Shown here piece by piece: positions 8,884 to 19,313 of a DNA stretch of 64,000 bases (position 1 is its first letter; each line of letters starts with the position of its first letter). Source of the DNA: Salinimonas iocasae (GTDB lineage: Bacteria > Pseudomonadota > Gammaproteobacteria > Enterobacterales > Alteromonadaceae); assembly GCF_006228385.1 (NCBI RefSeq), contig NZ_CP039852.1, forward strand, positions 3,116,001-3,180,000, read 5' to 3'. Position numbers and translations under genes: made by a program. Under the pieces are notes generated by a model. The model worked only from the letters and a program-made list of their open reading frames with translations. It was not told the origin of the DNA and made no database searches.

Positions 8884-9951
8884 GTGGCAAGCAGGCAATT
8901 TTTTAGTTTCCTTTTCAAATCTATTCTTTTAGGCGTGATTGTCGCTGCTCTGATGCTGTTTCTGGTGCCAAACCTGAGACAGGGTGACGGCTTTGCACAA
9001 AACGTCTTTAACCCCGGTAGCAGCAGCGCCAGTCGCATTACGTATAAAGATGCGGTTAATAAGGCTGGCCCCGCAGTGGTTAACATATACAGCGTGAGCA
9101 TAGAAAACGATGTCGGCTTTTATCGCAGCCGTCCGCGGGAGCGGACCAGTCTGGGTTCAGGCGTTATCATGACTGAGTCAGGGTATATCCTGACAAATAA
9201 CCATGTGGTACAAAATGCCGATAGTATTGTTGTGGCCGTTCAGGATGGCCAGATTCTTGAGGCACACATTGTTGGCTACGATCAGTATACCGACTTAGCA
9301 GTGTTGAAAGTTGATGACGGCGTAAACCTTCACGTTATCCCCCAGTCTGAAGATCCTGATGTGGCTGTAGGTGATATGGTCATGGCCATTGGTAATCCGT
9401 TTGATTTAGGGCAGACCGTAACACACGGTATCGTTAGCCGGGCGGGTCGAAAAGGCTTATCGAATTTTGTTGATTTTATACAAACTGATGCGGTGTTAAA
9501 TCAGGGTAATTCAGGCGGTGCATTGGTCGACAGTAATGGGGTATTAGTAGGTATTACTAATGCCAACTTCCAGGTACGCGATGGCAGAAACGGCGTAAGA
9601 AATGTTGATGGTATCAACTTTGCGGTGCCTTATGAGCTTGCCAAACGCGTTATGGACGAAATTGTTACCGATGGTCGCGTTACCCGCGGTCAGCTGGGAT
9701 TCATTGGTCAGGAAATTGCGAATCGACCAGGTGTTACTGTCACCGCTGTGGCAAAACAAAGCCCTGCAGCCAAAGCTGGCCTGAAGCCAAACGATGTCAT
9801 ACTGGCCATCAATGATATTAAACTTGAAAGTGCATCTAAAACGCTGGATATGATTGCGGAAACCGAACCGGGTACGCAACTGAAGCTGCAGATAAGCCGT
9901 GATGGTGAGTTGATGGATATGAATGTAACGGTAGCAGAATTAGGAGGTTAA
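8884..9951 (+). CDS. degS: Membrane-anchored site-1 protease DegS
   Basis: DegS senses unfolded outer-membrane protein C-termini through its PDZ domain and makes the first cut in anti-sigma factor RseA, releasing sigma-E. The 355-residue protein has an N-terminal membrane anchor (about 9-28, ILLGVIVAALMLFLV), a trypsin-like domain with His in TNNHVVQNA, Asp in YTDLAVLKV and Ser in NQGNSGGAL, and one PDZ domain. It starts with GTG; the upstream purine stretch AAGAAGAAA is a weak ribosome-binding site, and an inverted repeat GCCTCC/GGAGGC (8840-8864) ends about 20 bases before the start and could affect translation. rseA and rpoE are not in the window. Confidence 0.95.
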   Translation: MASRQFFSFLFKSILLGVIVAALMLFLVPNLRQGDGFAQNVFNPGSSSASRITYKDAVNKAGPAVVNIYSVSIENDVGFYRSRPRERTSLGSGVIMTESGYILTNNHVVQNADSIVVAVQDGQILEAHIVGYDQYTDLAVLKVDDGVNLHVIPQSEDPDVAVGDMVMAIGNPFDLGQTVTHGIVSRAGRKGLSNFVDFIQTDAVLNQGNSGGALVDSNGVLVGITNANFQVRDGRNGVRNVDGINFAVPYELAKRVMDEIVTDGRVTRGQLGFIGQEIANRPGVTVTAVAKQSPAAKAGLKPNDVILAINDIKLESASKTLDMIAETEPGTQLKLQISRDGELMDMNVTVAELGG

Positions 9952-9969
9952 GCCGCCGAAGCGGCTTAA
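9948..9969. terminator. Perfect palindrome overlapping the degS stop
   Basis: TTAAGCCGC and GCGGCTTAA form a 9-bp perfect stem with a CGAA loop; the degS TAA lies inside the left arm. No T-run follows on either strand, so intrinsic termination is uncertain. It also lies at the 3' end of the convergent small reading frame. Confidence 0.5.
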
Positions 9970-9975
9970 CACCCA

Positions 9976-10212
9976 CTAACTATTGTTTCGCTTGCCTGAA
10001 GTGTCCTGCTTTTCAGCATGAGAAGTATTATCCCGCTGAGCAGTTTTAATTCCATCTTCCTGCTTTTCATCCGCCAGCGCATAAGGCGGTTCACCAATGA
10101 ATAACATCGTCATTACCATCATGGCGAAAAGTACAGTCGGAATGGAGTGGCGAAGCTCTAAATATGGACGAAGCCGAAGAATAACGTATTTCAAACCAAC
10201 TTTTCCCTGCAT
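9976..10212 (-). CDS. Hypothetical small protein, possibly exported
   Basis: I do not recognise this 78-residue reading frame. It would have a basic N-terminus, a hydrophobic segment (IPTVLFAMMVMTMLFIG, about 24-40) and a possible signal-peptidase site after YALA, leaving a short, very polar tail rich in Lys, Gln, Asp and Ser. No ribosome-binding site is visible upstream. It sits alone between degS and murA, convergent with degS. It could be a small periplasmic or membrane protein, or a chance frame; the signal-peptide-like layout is the only argument for it. Confidence 0.3.
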   Translation of the reverse strand: MQGKVGLKYVILRLRPYLELRHSIPTVLFAMMVMTMLFIGEPPYALADEKQEDGIKTAQRDNTSHAEKQDTSGKRNNS

Positions 10213-10551
10213 ACGTTCGTTAAACCACTTTTTTCTTATTCGTCTCTACAATCCAAGGGTCTCTTTGAAAACCTGGCCTCCTGCCAGTTTTTCAACAGCC
10301 CGTTCGCAGTTACTTCATAAACCGGACAGATTGAAGATTACGCAAGAGTATACTGTATTTTTAGCGCAATGCATCTACAGTTGGGCGAATTTTGCCATAT
10401 TTTCTGTAAGGACGGTTATTCGATCAGTTAATGGGGTATGTTTTTTTGTACCTTTGTAGAGGAACGCTATACCTTACACGGTACTTCCCACCTCGAACCG
10501 GATACAAAAAAGCGCAGCCACGCTTCGCCTTCTTTCATTCATCAACACTAA
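10213..10551. other. Intergenic region upstream of the small ORF and downstream of murA
   Basis: About 340 bases without a convincing gene. A plus-strand open frame across 10097-10459 is antisense to the small ORF, has low-complexity translation and no ribosome-binding site. A weak murA terminator lies at the right end; nothing else was seen. Confidence 0.5.
10506..10525 (-). terminator. Weak terminator after murA
   Basis: On the minus strand AAGCG-TGGCTG-CGCTT is followed by TTTTG, about 30 bases past the murA stop. The stem is only 5 bp, so confidence is modest. Confidence 0.5.
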
Positions 10552-12088
<1,537 letters not shown>

Positions 12089-12121
12089 AAATCATTCTGC
12101 TCTGTATTGGTTACTTTAAAA

Positions 12122-12430
12122 CTATTCTACAGGTAAAAGGGTATCAACGTCGCTGATTTTAGCGAGTTTAATAAGTTTTTCCGGAGCATCTGTAAGTTTT
12201 ACTTCAACGTTATTCTGACGTCCATCCCGAATAGCATTAATCAACCATGCCAGACCAGCGCTATCGACGCGCTCTACCTCTGCCAAATCGAAGGTGCAGG
12301 TGCCCTGTTGTTCCAACATCGACTTTTCAGACGACGATAATGCAGGCCACCAGTTTTTTGAGAGCGTCTCGCGGTCAAGATGTCCGTGCACCCTGACCAC
12401 GCCCTTATCATTTACCTGAAAAAGACTCAC
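12122..12430 (-). CDS. mlaB: Phospholipid transport protein MlaB (STAS domain)
   Basis: MlaB is the cytoplasmic STAS-domain subunit that stabilises and activates the MlaF ATPase in the MlaFEDB complex. The 102-residue protein is a single STAS domain with the typical block VDSAGLAWLINAI. The start is a GTG that overlaps the mlaC stop (GTGA), which points to translational coupling. The protein is slightly longer than the E. coli form. Confidence 0.9.
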   Translation of the reverse strand: MSLFQVNDKGVVRVHGHLDRETLSKNWWPALSSSEKSMLEQQGTCTFDLAEVERVDSAGLAWLINAIRDGRQNNVEVKLTDAPEKLIKLAKISDVDTLLPVE

Positions 12431-13083
12431 GCACTTTCCTTCAAATCCATTTCTTTTTCAAGTTCTACAGGGTTATCAATTTTACTCTGCATCAGGTCGA
12501 TAACTTTTTGTATTCCTTCCTGGCGAATAATAGATTCGAACTCACTACGCTTACTGTCCAGCAGGCTGATACCTTCTGCGACCATATCAAAAGCCCCCCA
12601 TTCGTTCGTTTTTGAATCTTTGCGAACTTTAAATGCAACCTTAATTTCAGGGCGGTTCGGATCTTTAACAATAGCACGCACTACAACATAGCTGGCATCG
12701 CCTACATCAGAGGACGGTTCAAATACCACTTCCTGATCATCGTAGTAGTTCATCGCTACAGCGTATGTAGTAATCAGGTACTCGCGAAATACTTTCACAA
12801 ACTCCTGGAGTTCATCACGTTCGACTTTCGATGCGTATTTGCCAAGTACTTTATAGGCTGCAAACTTATAATCGATATAAGGCAGCAGCTCTTCTTTCAT
12901 AATCGTCCGCATTTGCTCAGGGTTGTTTTTAATAGACGCCTGATTATCCTTGATGCGATCGAACGTACGCATAGCCACGTCTTCAATCATTTCATAGGGA
13001 TTTTTCTGATTGACTTCCTGCGCCTGAACTGCACCGGTAATAAGCATGAGAGTCATGCAAAAAGTTGACAGTATTTTTTTCAC
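12427..13083 (-). CDS. mlaC: Periplasmic phospholipid-binding protein MlaC
   Basis: MlaC shuttles phospholipids between the outer-membrane MlaA-porin complex and the inner-membrane MlaFEDB complex. The 218-residue precursor has a Sec signal peptide (VKKILSTFCMTLMLITG...VQA) and an MlaC/Ttg2D domain. I start it at GTG because AGGAG lies 8 bases upstream and the signal peptide then begins with KK; a longer frame from 13152 would begin inside mlaD. The stop overlaps the mlaB start. Confidence 0.93.
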   Translation of the reverse strand: MKKILSTFCMTLMLITGAVQAQEVNQKNPYEMIEDVAMRTFDRIKDNQASIKNNPEQMRTIMKEELLPYIDYKFAAYKVLGKYASKVERDELQEFVKVFREYLITTYAVAMNYYDDQEVVFEPSSDVGDASYVVVRAIVKDPNRPEIKVAFKVRKDSKTNEWGAFDMVAEGISLLDSKRSEFESIIRQEGIQKVIDLMQSKIDNPVELEKEMDLKESA

Positions 13084-13105
13084 TGCGAGTCTCCTAACTA
13101 AAAAT

Positions 13106-13585
13106 TTATTCGCCATTATCACTATCACCGCGATTAAACAGAAACTGCCCAATCAGATCTTCCAGTACCAGTGCTGACTTCGTATCCTGAAGATAATCGC
13201 CATCTTTAAGATTTGCGATTCCGTCAAACGAAAATCCCGGCTGAAAACCAACATACTGTTCGCCCAGCAACCCTGAAGTCAGGATAGAAACGGAGCTGGT
13301 TTCGGGAAATTCGCTGTACTTACTAATAATGCTTAGCTCAACCACCGGGGTGTAATCTTTCTTATCCAAACTAATGGATGTCACACGACCAATGGTCACT
13401 CCACCAACTTTTACGGCTGAACGCTCTTTAAGACCGCCAATATTGTCAAATTTTGCATAAAGCGTGTAAGTGTCGCCATCTGTTGTCATGCTCTGATTAG
13501 CCACTTTGAGTGCTAATAGTAAAACTGCGCCAACGGTTAATACGACGAACACGCCCACCATAAGTTCCGCTTTATATCTGTTCAT
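13106..13585 (-). CDS. mlaD: Phospholipid transport protein MlaD (MCE domain)
   Basis: MlaD is the MCE-domain subunit that forms a hexameric ring on the periplasmic side of MlaFEDB and binds phospholipid. The 159-residue protein has one N-terminal transmembrane helix (VGVFVVLTVGAVLLLALKV, about 10-28) and a single MCE domain (about 39-116, ending near GLLGEQYVGF). It sits between mlaE and mlaC with small gaps. Confidence 0.94.
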   Translation of the reverse strand: MNRYKAELMVGVFVVLTVGAVLLLALKVANQSMTTDGDTYTLYAKFDNIGGLKERSAVKVGGVTIGRVTSISLDKKDYTPVVELSIISKYSEFPETSSVSILTSGLLGEQYVGFQPGFSFDGIANLKDGDYLQDTKSALVLEDLIGQFLFNRGDSDNGE

Positions 13586-13594
13586 GTTACTCCC

Positions 13595-14371
13595 CTACTC
13601 AATTCCGAACATAAGGGCGGTTAACACGAAATCCAGCCCCAGTACTGCTAAAGATGAAAATACCACCGTTTCAGTGGTGGCTTTACTAATGCCTTCTGAG
13701 GTAGGCGTTGAATCATACCCCTTAAATATGGCAATCCAGGTCACAACAATGGCAAAAACGAGGCTTTTTATTACACCGTTGCCTACATCACTTCCCAGAT
13801 CTACTGATGACTGCATCAATGACCAGTAGCTACCTGCATCAACGCCGAGCCAGTCAACGCCAACAAGATGACCACCTAAAATACCGACCGCACTGAAAAT
13901 CACAGCCAGCATAGGCATAGAGATCAAGCCCGCCCAGAAGCGCGGCGATATAACCCGACGCAGCGGATCTACCGCCATCATTTCCATACTGCTGAGCTGC
14001 TCTGTGGTTTTCATCAAACCAATTTCAGCAGTCAGCGCCGAACCAGCCCTGCCTGCAAAAAGCAGTGCTGTTACCACCGGTCCGAGCTCACGTAATAACG
14101 ACAGTGCCACCATAGGCCCCAGGCTGCCTTCCGCGCCGTAATCGACCAGAATGGTATAGCCCTGAAGCGCCATAACCATGCCGATAAACAAACCAGATAC
14201 GATGATAATCAGTAAAGACTGAACACCTACTACGTGAATTTGCTTAATGGTTAGCGCAATATTTTTGAGTTTAGGTAGCGCAAAAAGTGCACCGAACAGC
14301 ATGACGCCAGCGCGGCCCACAGCTTCCACTCGCGCAATAGTGCCTGCGCCTAATGAACGAAACGGATTCAT
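13595..14371 (-). CDS. mlaE: Phospholipid ABC transporter permease MlaE
   Basis: MlaE is the integral inner-membrane permease of the Mla system. The 258-residue protein is a full MlaE/YrbE permease domain with about five membrane segments and the conserved blocks [17 protein letters not shown] and [11 protein letters not shown]. Its start overlaps the mlaF stop by ATGA, so MlaF and MlaE are probably translationally coupled. Confidence 0.95.
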   Translation of the reverse strand: MNPFRSLGAGTIARVEAVGRAGVMLFGALFALPKLKNIALTIKQIHVVGVQSLLIIIVSGLFIGMVMALQGYTILVDYGAEGSLGPMVALSLLRELGPVVTALLFAGRAGSALTAEIGLMKTTEQLSSMEMMAVDPLRRVISPRFWAGLISMPMLAVIFSAVGILGGHLVGVDWLGVDAGSYWSLMQSSVDLGSDVGNGVIKSLVFAIVVTWIAIFKGYDSTPTSEGISKATTETVVFSSLAVLGLDFVLTALMFGIE

Positions 14372-15168
14372 GACCGGGCTCCGAAGAATGAAGTCTCAAG
14401 CTCATCTGACGGATAATGAAAAGGCACAGGTCCGTCGGCTTCTCCCTTGAGAAACTGCTGAACTAATTCTGAGCCGCTGTTTCTGATTTCATCAGCTGTC
14501 CCTTCGCCAATAACCTTCTTATCTGCCAGAATGTAGATGTGGTCGGCGATGGTCAGTACTTCGGTAACATCGTGGGTGACCACGATACTGGTTAAATTCA
14601 AAGCATCATTGAGCTGACGAATCAGCTTTACCAGTACCCCCATCGAAATAGGATCCTGTCCGGCAAAAGGCTCATCATACATAATGAGATCCGGATCCAG
14701 TGCTATAGCTCTTGCTAATGCTGCCCGGCGAGCCATTCCCCCGGACAACTCACTGGGCATCAGTTCGCTTGCCCCGCGTAGCCCCACAGCCTGCAGTTTA
14801 AGGTCAACAATCGTATCAATAATGTCTTTATCGAGCTGTGTATGCTCTTTAAGCGGAAAGGCGACGTTATCGCGCACACTCATATCGGTAAACAGCGCGC
14901 CGCTTTGGAACAGCATGCTCATGCGCCGACGAGTCTTGTAAAGGCGAGAGCGATTCATCGATACAACCGAATCTCCATCAAACTGAATATCGCCGTTTTC
15001 CGGTTGTAACTGCCCGCCAATAAGCTTAAGCAGCGTTGTCTTACCTATACCGCTAGGCCCCATGACGGCGGTAATCTTGCCGCGGGGCACGTTTAGCGAA
15101 ACGCCGTCATAAATGAGACGGTCACCTCGCTTAAACGTCAGATTGTCCACTGTGACTAAATTATCCAT
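14368..15168 (-). CDS. mlaF: Phospholipid ABC transporter ATPase MlaF
   Basis: MlaF is the nucleotide-binding subunit of MlaFEDB. The 266-residue protein has Walker [12 protein letters not shown], signature [16 protein letters not shown], Walker [14 protein letters not shown] and the switch histidine in VVTHDVTE. It is the first gene of the mlaFEDCB-ibaG-murA operon. No strong ribosome-binding site is visible; an AAGGA lies about 15 bases upstream, rather far. Confidence 0.95.
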   Translation of the reverse strand: MDNLVTVDNLTFKRGDRLIYDGVSLNVPRGKITAVMGPSGIGKTTLLKLIGGQLQPENGDIQFDGDSVVSMNRSRLYKTRRRMSMLFQSGALFTDMSVRDNVAFPLKEHTQLDKDIIDTIVDLKLQAVGLRGASELMPSELSGGMARRAALARAIALDPDLIMYDEPFAGQDPISMGVLVKLIRQLNDALNLTSIVVTHDVTEVLTIADHIYILADKKVIGEGTADEIRNSGSELVQQFLKGEADGPVPFHYPSDELETSFFGARS

Positions 15169-15745
15169 ATCAGAATCAGATTATTCCTTGATGAGTGTCT
15201 GGCAGCCCTGCTCAGCTGCTCGGAAGATAAGGAAAATAAAATGTAAAATAATCATTTACCTAGATTTGGCGCACATTGTACTTTGTTTTGATATTCCCTT
15301 CCAAAAGGAATTAGTTACAAGTTATGTTCTAAAATCACGAACGAATGGCAGTGATCTGCACGACGCTGGCTAGCAGATAATAGGCGAGTAGCCTCAGTTC
15401 CTGCACAATTGCCGTTAGTTACAGCACGTTCGATACAAAATTGAGCAAGCAAACACCAGGCCATCTGTATCCGATGCCACATAGCATGTAAAACTATTCA
15501 CTTTTGCCTGACCGGGCCCAGCGCTCGGTTAACTGAAATTTACGACAAGTGTAGAGTTCGTTGCCCCTCAATAGTTAAAACAAGACTATTAATTTGCGCC
15601 ATGTTCGCTGATAACTTAGCTACCAGCGTGAAAGTGACACTGCAAATAACAACGCACATGTCAGGTCGCTTAAATCATAATAGCCATAGGCAAAGCGTGC
15701 TGATTCTGCGACAATCAGCGCAAACTCATAAACATAGATCAACGC
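15169..15745. other. Long divergent intergenic region between mla and kds/lpt operons
   Basis: These 577 bases separate two divergent envelope operons. No reading frame with a credible start, family match or ribosome-binding site was found; the 63-codon plus-strand frame at 15601 runs into yrbG. No tRNA-like or riboswitch-like fold was recognised. The promoters of both operons must lie here, but I cannot place them with confidence. Confidence 0.5.
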
Positions 15746-16702
15746 GTGCTATTACAGGTTTCCATTTTTGTTCTAGGCTTAATCGTCCTTAGCTGGGCAG
15801 CCGACCGGTTCGTGTATGGTGCATCAGCATTGGCGCGAAACATCGGCATTTCTCCCATGATGATTGGTTTAACCATTGTTGCAATGGGTTCATCAGCGCC
15901 GGAAATTGTTGTCTCCGCAATAGCATCCGTGAACGGATCTCCGGATACCGCGGTTGGAAATGCGCTTGGTTCCAATATTACCAATATCGGTTTAGTCCTT
16001 GCCGTTACCGCATTAGTTAAACCGCTTGTCGTGTCCTCAACAACGCTTAAACGCGAGATGCCGGCACTTCTGGTGATTACATTGCTGGCCATGGTGTTTA
16101 TGTACAACGGCCGTTTGGCGCATTTCGAAGGCCTGATTCTTTTCGGACTGTTTATCTTTGTATTGGCAGGCATGGCCTGGTTGTCCTTGCACGTTGAGAA
16201 AAGTGACCCTCTGATGGCGGACACCGTCGATGAAGTCCCCGCCGGGGTGAACACCGGCATGGCGGTGGTATGGATTGGCGTTGGACTGGTATTACTTCCC
16301 TTAAGCGCCCACTATATTGTGGATTCTGCCGTTTTCATGGCGCGCTACTTTGGCGTATCAGATCTGGTCATAGGCCTGACAATTATTGCGCTGGGCACCA
16401 GCTTACCTGAGCTGGCGGCCAGTATTGCAGGTGTGCGCAAGGGTGAAGATGACCTTGCGCTGGGAAACATCATCGGCTCGAATATCTTTAACTTGCTGGC
16501 AGTACTCGCCATGCCGGGTTTGATAGCCCCGGGTCCTATCGATCCGGACGTCTATAACCGGGATATGTACGTTATGCTCGGACTGACAGTTATGCTCTTT
16601 TTCTTCAGCTTCAGTATCATTGGAAAAAAACAGATAGGCCGACTAGAAGGCACTTTGCTGTTGGCCGGATTTTTAGGATATCAATACTGGTTATTCGGAT
16701 AG
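15746..16702 (+). CDS. yrbG: Calcium/sodium antiporter YrbG
   Basis: The 318-residue inner-membrane protein belongs to the CaCA cation/calcium exchanger superfamily. It has two homologous Na_Ca_ex repeats, with the ion-coordinating alpha-repeat motifs GSSAPEIVVSAIA plus GNALGSNITNIGL in the first half and GTSLPELAASIAG plus GNIIGSNIFNLL in the second, and about ten membrane helices. It starts with GTG. In E. coli yrbG likewise heads the kdsD-kdsC-lptCAB cluster; transport specificity in this organism is not shown. Confidence 0.92.
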   Translation: MLLQVSIFVLGLIVLSWAADRFVYGASALARNIGISPMMIGLTIVAMGSSAPEIVVSAIASVNGSPDTAVGNALGSNITNIGLVLAVTALVKPLVVSSTTLKREMPALLVITLLAMVFMYNGRLAHFEGLILFGLFIFVLAGMAWLSLHVEKSDPLMADTVDEVPAGVNTGMAVVWIGVGLVLLPLSAHYIVDSAVFMARYFGVSDLVIGLTIIALGTSLPELAASIAGVRKGEDDLALGNIIGSNIFNLLAVLAMPGLIAPGPIDPDVYNRDMYVMLGLTVMLFFFSFSIIGKKQIGRLEGTLLLAGFLGYQYWLFG

Positions 16703-16708
16703 TGTGAT

Positions 16709-17677
16709 ATGCATGAAACATTTCTGGCGTCTGCCAGGCGCGTTATCGAAATAGAAACGACGGCCATTCAACAACTGGCTGAGAGGCTTGATGACAAATT
16801 CATTAAAGCCTGCGAGTTACTCAATAACTGTACGGGAAAGGTTGTTGTCAGCGGTATGGGTAAATCTGGCCATATTGGCAATAAAATAGCCGCCACACTC
16901 GCCAGTACCGGTACCCCCTCTTTTTTTATGCATCCCGGAGAAGCCAACCATGGTGACCTGGGCATGTTGGGTAAAGGTGATGTGTTACTGGCAATATCAA
17001 ACTCCGGTGAAACCGGTGAGTTGCTTAATTTACTGCCCGTCGTCAAGCGTCTGAATGTTCCTATTATCGCTATGACCAATAAAGCGTCCAGTAGCCTGGG
17101 GCAGCATGCCGATGTGGTGCTTGATATCAGCGTGCAAAAGGAAGCATGCCCACTGGGTCTGGCTCCCACTGCCAGCACCACGGCAACGTTAGTTTTAGGC
17201 GATGCGCTGGCAATTGCATTACTGGATGCCCGTGGCTTCACGCCTGATGACTTTGCTTTATCCCACCCTGGGGGAAGTCTGGGCCGCAAACTGTTGTTGA
17301 AAGTGCAGGATATCATGCTTCAGGGTGATGGGTTACCTCTGGTCACCACGGGGGCGACCGTTAGCGAAGCACTGCTTGAGATATCAAGTAAGGGACTTGG
17401 GATGACCGGCGTGGTGAGCAGTGATGGAAAACTTGCTGGTATTTTCACTGATGGTGATTTGCGCCGTATTCTGGATGCAAAAGCCGATATTCATACTACG
17501 TCTATTGATAAAGTTATGACCCATGGCGGTAAAACCGTCCAATCGCAGACACTGGCCGTAGAAGCCCTGAACACAATGGAAAATTGCAAAATAACGGCAC
17601 TGATGGTGGTAGATAATGAACGTCGCCCGGTCGGTGCTTTCAATATGCATATGCTACTTAAAGCCGGAGTTTTATAA
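16709..17677 (+). CDS. kdsD: D-arabinose 5-phosphate isomerase KdsD
   Basis: KdsD interconverts ribulose 5-phosphate and arabinose 5-phosphate, the first step to Kdo of the LPS core. The 322-residue protein has an N-terminal SIS sugar-isomerase domain (VVVSGMGKSGHIG, ISNSGETGELL, and the histidine in LSHPGGSLGRKL) and two C-terminal CBS domains (about 205-322). It begins six bases after yrbG, and its stop overlaps the kdsC start (TAATG). Confidence 0.96.
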   Translation: MHETFLASARRVIEIETTAIQQLAERLDDKFIKACELLNNCTGKVVVSGMGKSGHIGNKIAATLASTGTPSFFMHPGEANHGDLGMLGKGDVLLAISNSGETGELLNLLPVVKRLNVPIIAMTNKASSSLGQHADVVLDISVQKEACPLGLAPTASTTATLVLGDALAIALLDARGFTPDDFALSHPGGSLGRKLLLKVQDIMLQGDGLPLVTTGATVSEALLEISSKGLGMTGVVSSDGKLAGIFTDGDLRRILDAKADIHTTSIDKVMTHGGKTVQSQTLAVEALNTMENCKITALMVVDNERRPVGAFNMHMLLKAGVL

Positions 17678-18231
17678 TGCCTCACGTTGTTACTCACTAT
17701 GGAATGATCGAAGAAAAAACATTTGAGCGCCTAAAAGGACTTAAATTGTTAGTTTGCGACGTCGATGGCGTATTCTCAGATGGCCGTATCTACCTTGGCA
17801 ATGATGGTGAAGAACTTAAAGCTTTTCACACCCGTGATGGCTTTGGAGTAAAGTCATTAATCAATACCGGCACGAAGGTTGCTGTGATAACCGGTAGAAC
17901 ATCTGCTATTGTTGAAAGAAGAATGCAGCATCTGGGTGTCCATCATATTGTTCAGGGTATAGAGGACAAGGCATCAGCAATTAAAAAACTGTGTGATGAG
18001 CTGAACTTACAACCACTTGAAGTGGCCGCTATTGGTGATGATGTACCCGATTTAGGTATGTATTCATATGCCGACACAAAAGTTGCAGTTAAAGATGCAC
18101 ATGCCAGAGTGACCAGTGCAGCCAACTGGGTATTAACCAAGCCAGGTGGTTTTGGGGCAGTGCGAGAGCTTTGCGATATCATCTGTCAGGCGAAGGGCCG
18201 TGGTGATACTACAACCGGGTCGAGCACATGA
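17677..18231 (+). CDS. kdsC: 3-deoxy-D-manno-octulosonate 8-phosphate phosphatase KdsC
   Basis: KdsC removes phosphate from Kdo-8-phosphate. The 184-residue HAD-family enzyme has motif I VCDVDGVFSDG with both catalytic aspartates, the capless C0 fold with HTRDGFGVK, motif II ITGRTS and motif IV IGDDVPDLGM. The first ATG overlaps the kdsD stop; an internal ATG nine codons later (MIEEKTFERL) is a possible alternative start. The stop overlaps lptC by ATGA. Confidence 0.96.
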   Translation: MPHVVTHYGMIEEKTFERLKGLKLLVCDVDGVFSDGRIYLGNDGEELKAFHTRDGFGVKSLINTGTKVAVITGRTSAIVERRMQHLGVHHIVQGIEDKASAIKKLCDELNLQPLEVAAIGDDVPDLGMYSYADTKVAVKDAHARVTSAANWVLTKPGGFGAVRELCDIICQAKGRGDTTTGSST

Positions 18232-18788
18232 GTCGACTTCGTTTAAGTATAGGCGCGCTGTTTGTACTGGTTTTACTGGTTTACTTTCCAATCTGGATTT
18301 CAGAGCCTGATAAGTCAGTACAATCGCAGGGCAATACGGCATTGAAGCCAGCCTATACGGCGAAAAATCTGACTACTACTTTGTATGACGGGGAAGGAAA
18401 GCTGAATCATCAGGTATTTGCAAAGCGTATGGAGCATTACGACCAGCTGGATTTTGTATTGTTCGAGGAACCTGAATATACCGTTTATATGGACGGGGGG
18501 CAGACGCCCTGGCAAGTAACAGCTAATGAAGGCACGCTGTACAACAATAACCTGATAGAACTCGAAGCCGATGTTACGGTCACAAGTTCACAAAATGAAT
18601 TTTTGAAAAGTATTAAGACTGAATTTATTCGCATCAACCTGGAAGATAAAACCTTATCGACTGAACAGCCTGTCGTGGTTCGCGGCGTTGAGTTTGTCGT
18701 CGATAGTAACGGGCTGAAAGGGAATCTTCGTTCACAAGAATATGAGTTAAATAATCATGTACAAACTGTTTATTCGCCTGGCCGTTAG
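18228..18788 (+). CDS. lptC: LPS export inner-membrane protein LptC
   Basis: LptC is the bitopic protein that receives LPS from LptBFG and passes it to LptA. The 186-residue protein has an N-terminal membrane helix (LSIGALFVLVLLVYFPIWI, about 5-23) and a periplasmic beta-jellyroll (LptC/YrbK) domain, with the family pattern LTTTLYDGEGKLNHQVFAK. It begins inside the kdsC stop and its last 32 bases overlap lptA, so the three are tightly coupled. Confidence 0.93.
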   Translation: MSRLRLSIGALFVLVLLVYFPIWISEPDKSVQSQGNTALKPAYTAKNLTTTLYDGEGKLNHQVFAKRMEHYDQLDFVLFEEPEYTVYMDGGQTPWQVTANEGTLYNNNLIELEADVTVTSSQNEFLKSIKTEFIRINLEDKTLSTEQPVVVRGVEFVVDSNGLKGNLRSQEYELNNHVQTVYSPGR

Positions 18789-19311
18789 TCTGCTGGCAAC
18801 AATAGTAATATCCACCAGCGCATTGGCTGACACATCAGATTTTCAAAAGCCCATCACTGTTGATGCCAGAACGCAGTCTATGGACGGCAAAAATAAAATC
18901 ACCCGTTTTAAAGACAATGTGAAAATTACGCAGGGCACCCTTGTTATCGAAGCTGACGAAGTCGAAGTGAGTGCGAAAAATGGCGAAGGACGCGAAATTA
19001 TGATTGCCCGGGGCAACCCCGCCCGCTATTCGCAAACCATGGATGATGGCAGCAAAGTTCAGGCGCAGGCTAATGAACTTCGCTATGAAGTGGCTAAGCG
19101 CACGATATCAATGACCGGTGATGCGCAGATCAAACAAAATACCAGCATGGTGCAGGGTGACAGCATCACTTACGACATGATGAAAGAGCAGTTACTGGCA
19201 ACCAGCAGCGATGATAATGAAGAAAGCCGGGTTAAAACGGTATTTCGCCCTGAAGCCATCAAAGAGCTTAATGAAAAAGAAAACAACGAAAGCAGTGAGG
19301 ATAACGAGTAA
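18757..19311 (+). CDS. lptA: Periplasmic LPS transport protein LptA
   Basis: LptA forms the beta-jellyroll bridge carrying LPS across the periplasm. The 184-residue precursor has a Sec signal peptide ([19 protein letters not shown]...ALA-DTS) and an OstA-like domain (about 35-150, block [18 protein letters not shown]), followed by an acidic, probably disordered tail. The start lies 32 bases inside lptC; a later start would remove the signal peptide, so the overlap is probably real. Confidence 0.94.
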   Translation: MYKLFIRLAVSLLATIVISTSALADTSDFQKPITVDARTQSMDGKNKITRFKDNVKITQGTLVIEADEVEVSAKNGEGREIMIARGNPARYSQTMDDGSKVQAQANELRYEVAKRTISMTGDAQIKQNTSMVQGDSITYDMMKEQLLATSSDDNEESRVKTVFRPEAIKELNEKENNESSEDNE

Positions 19312-19313
19312 TT

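Noticed and set aside
10097..10459. Plus-strand 120-codon frame between degS and murA
   Set aside because: Antisense to the small exported-like frame, no ribosome-binding site, and translation with no family or domain look.
15739..16260. 173-codon minus-strand frame
   Set aside because: It is a shadow of yrbG, whose conserved exchanger motifs are clear on the other strand.
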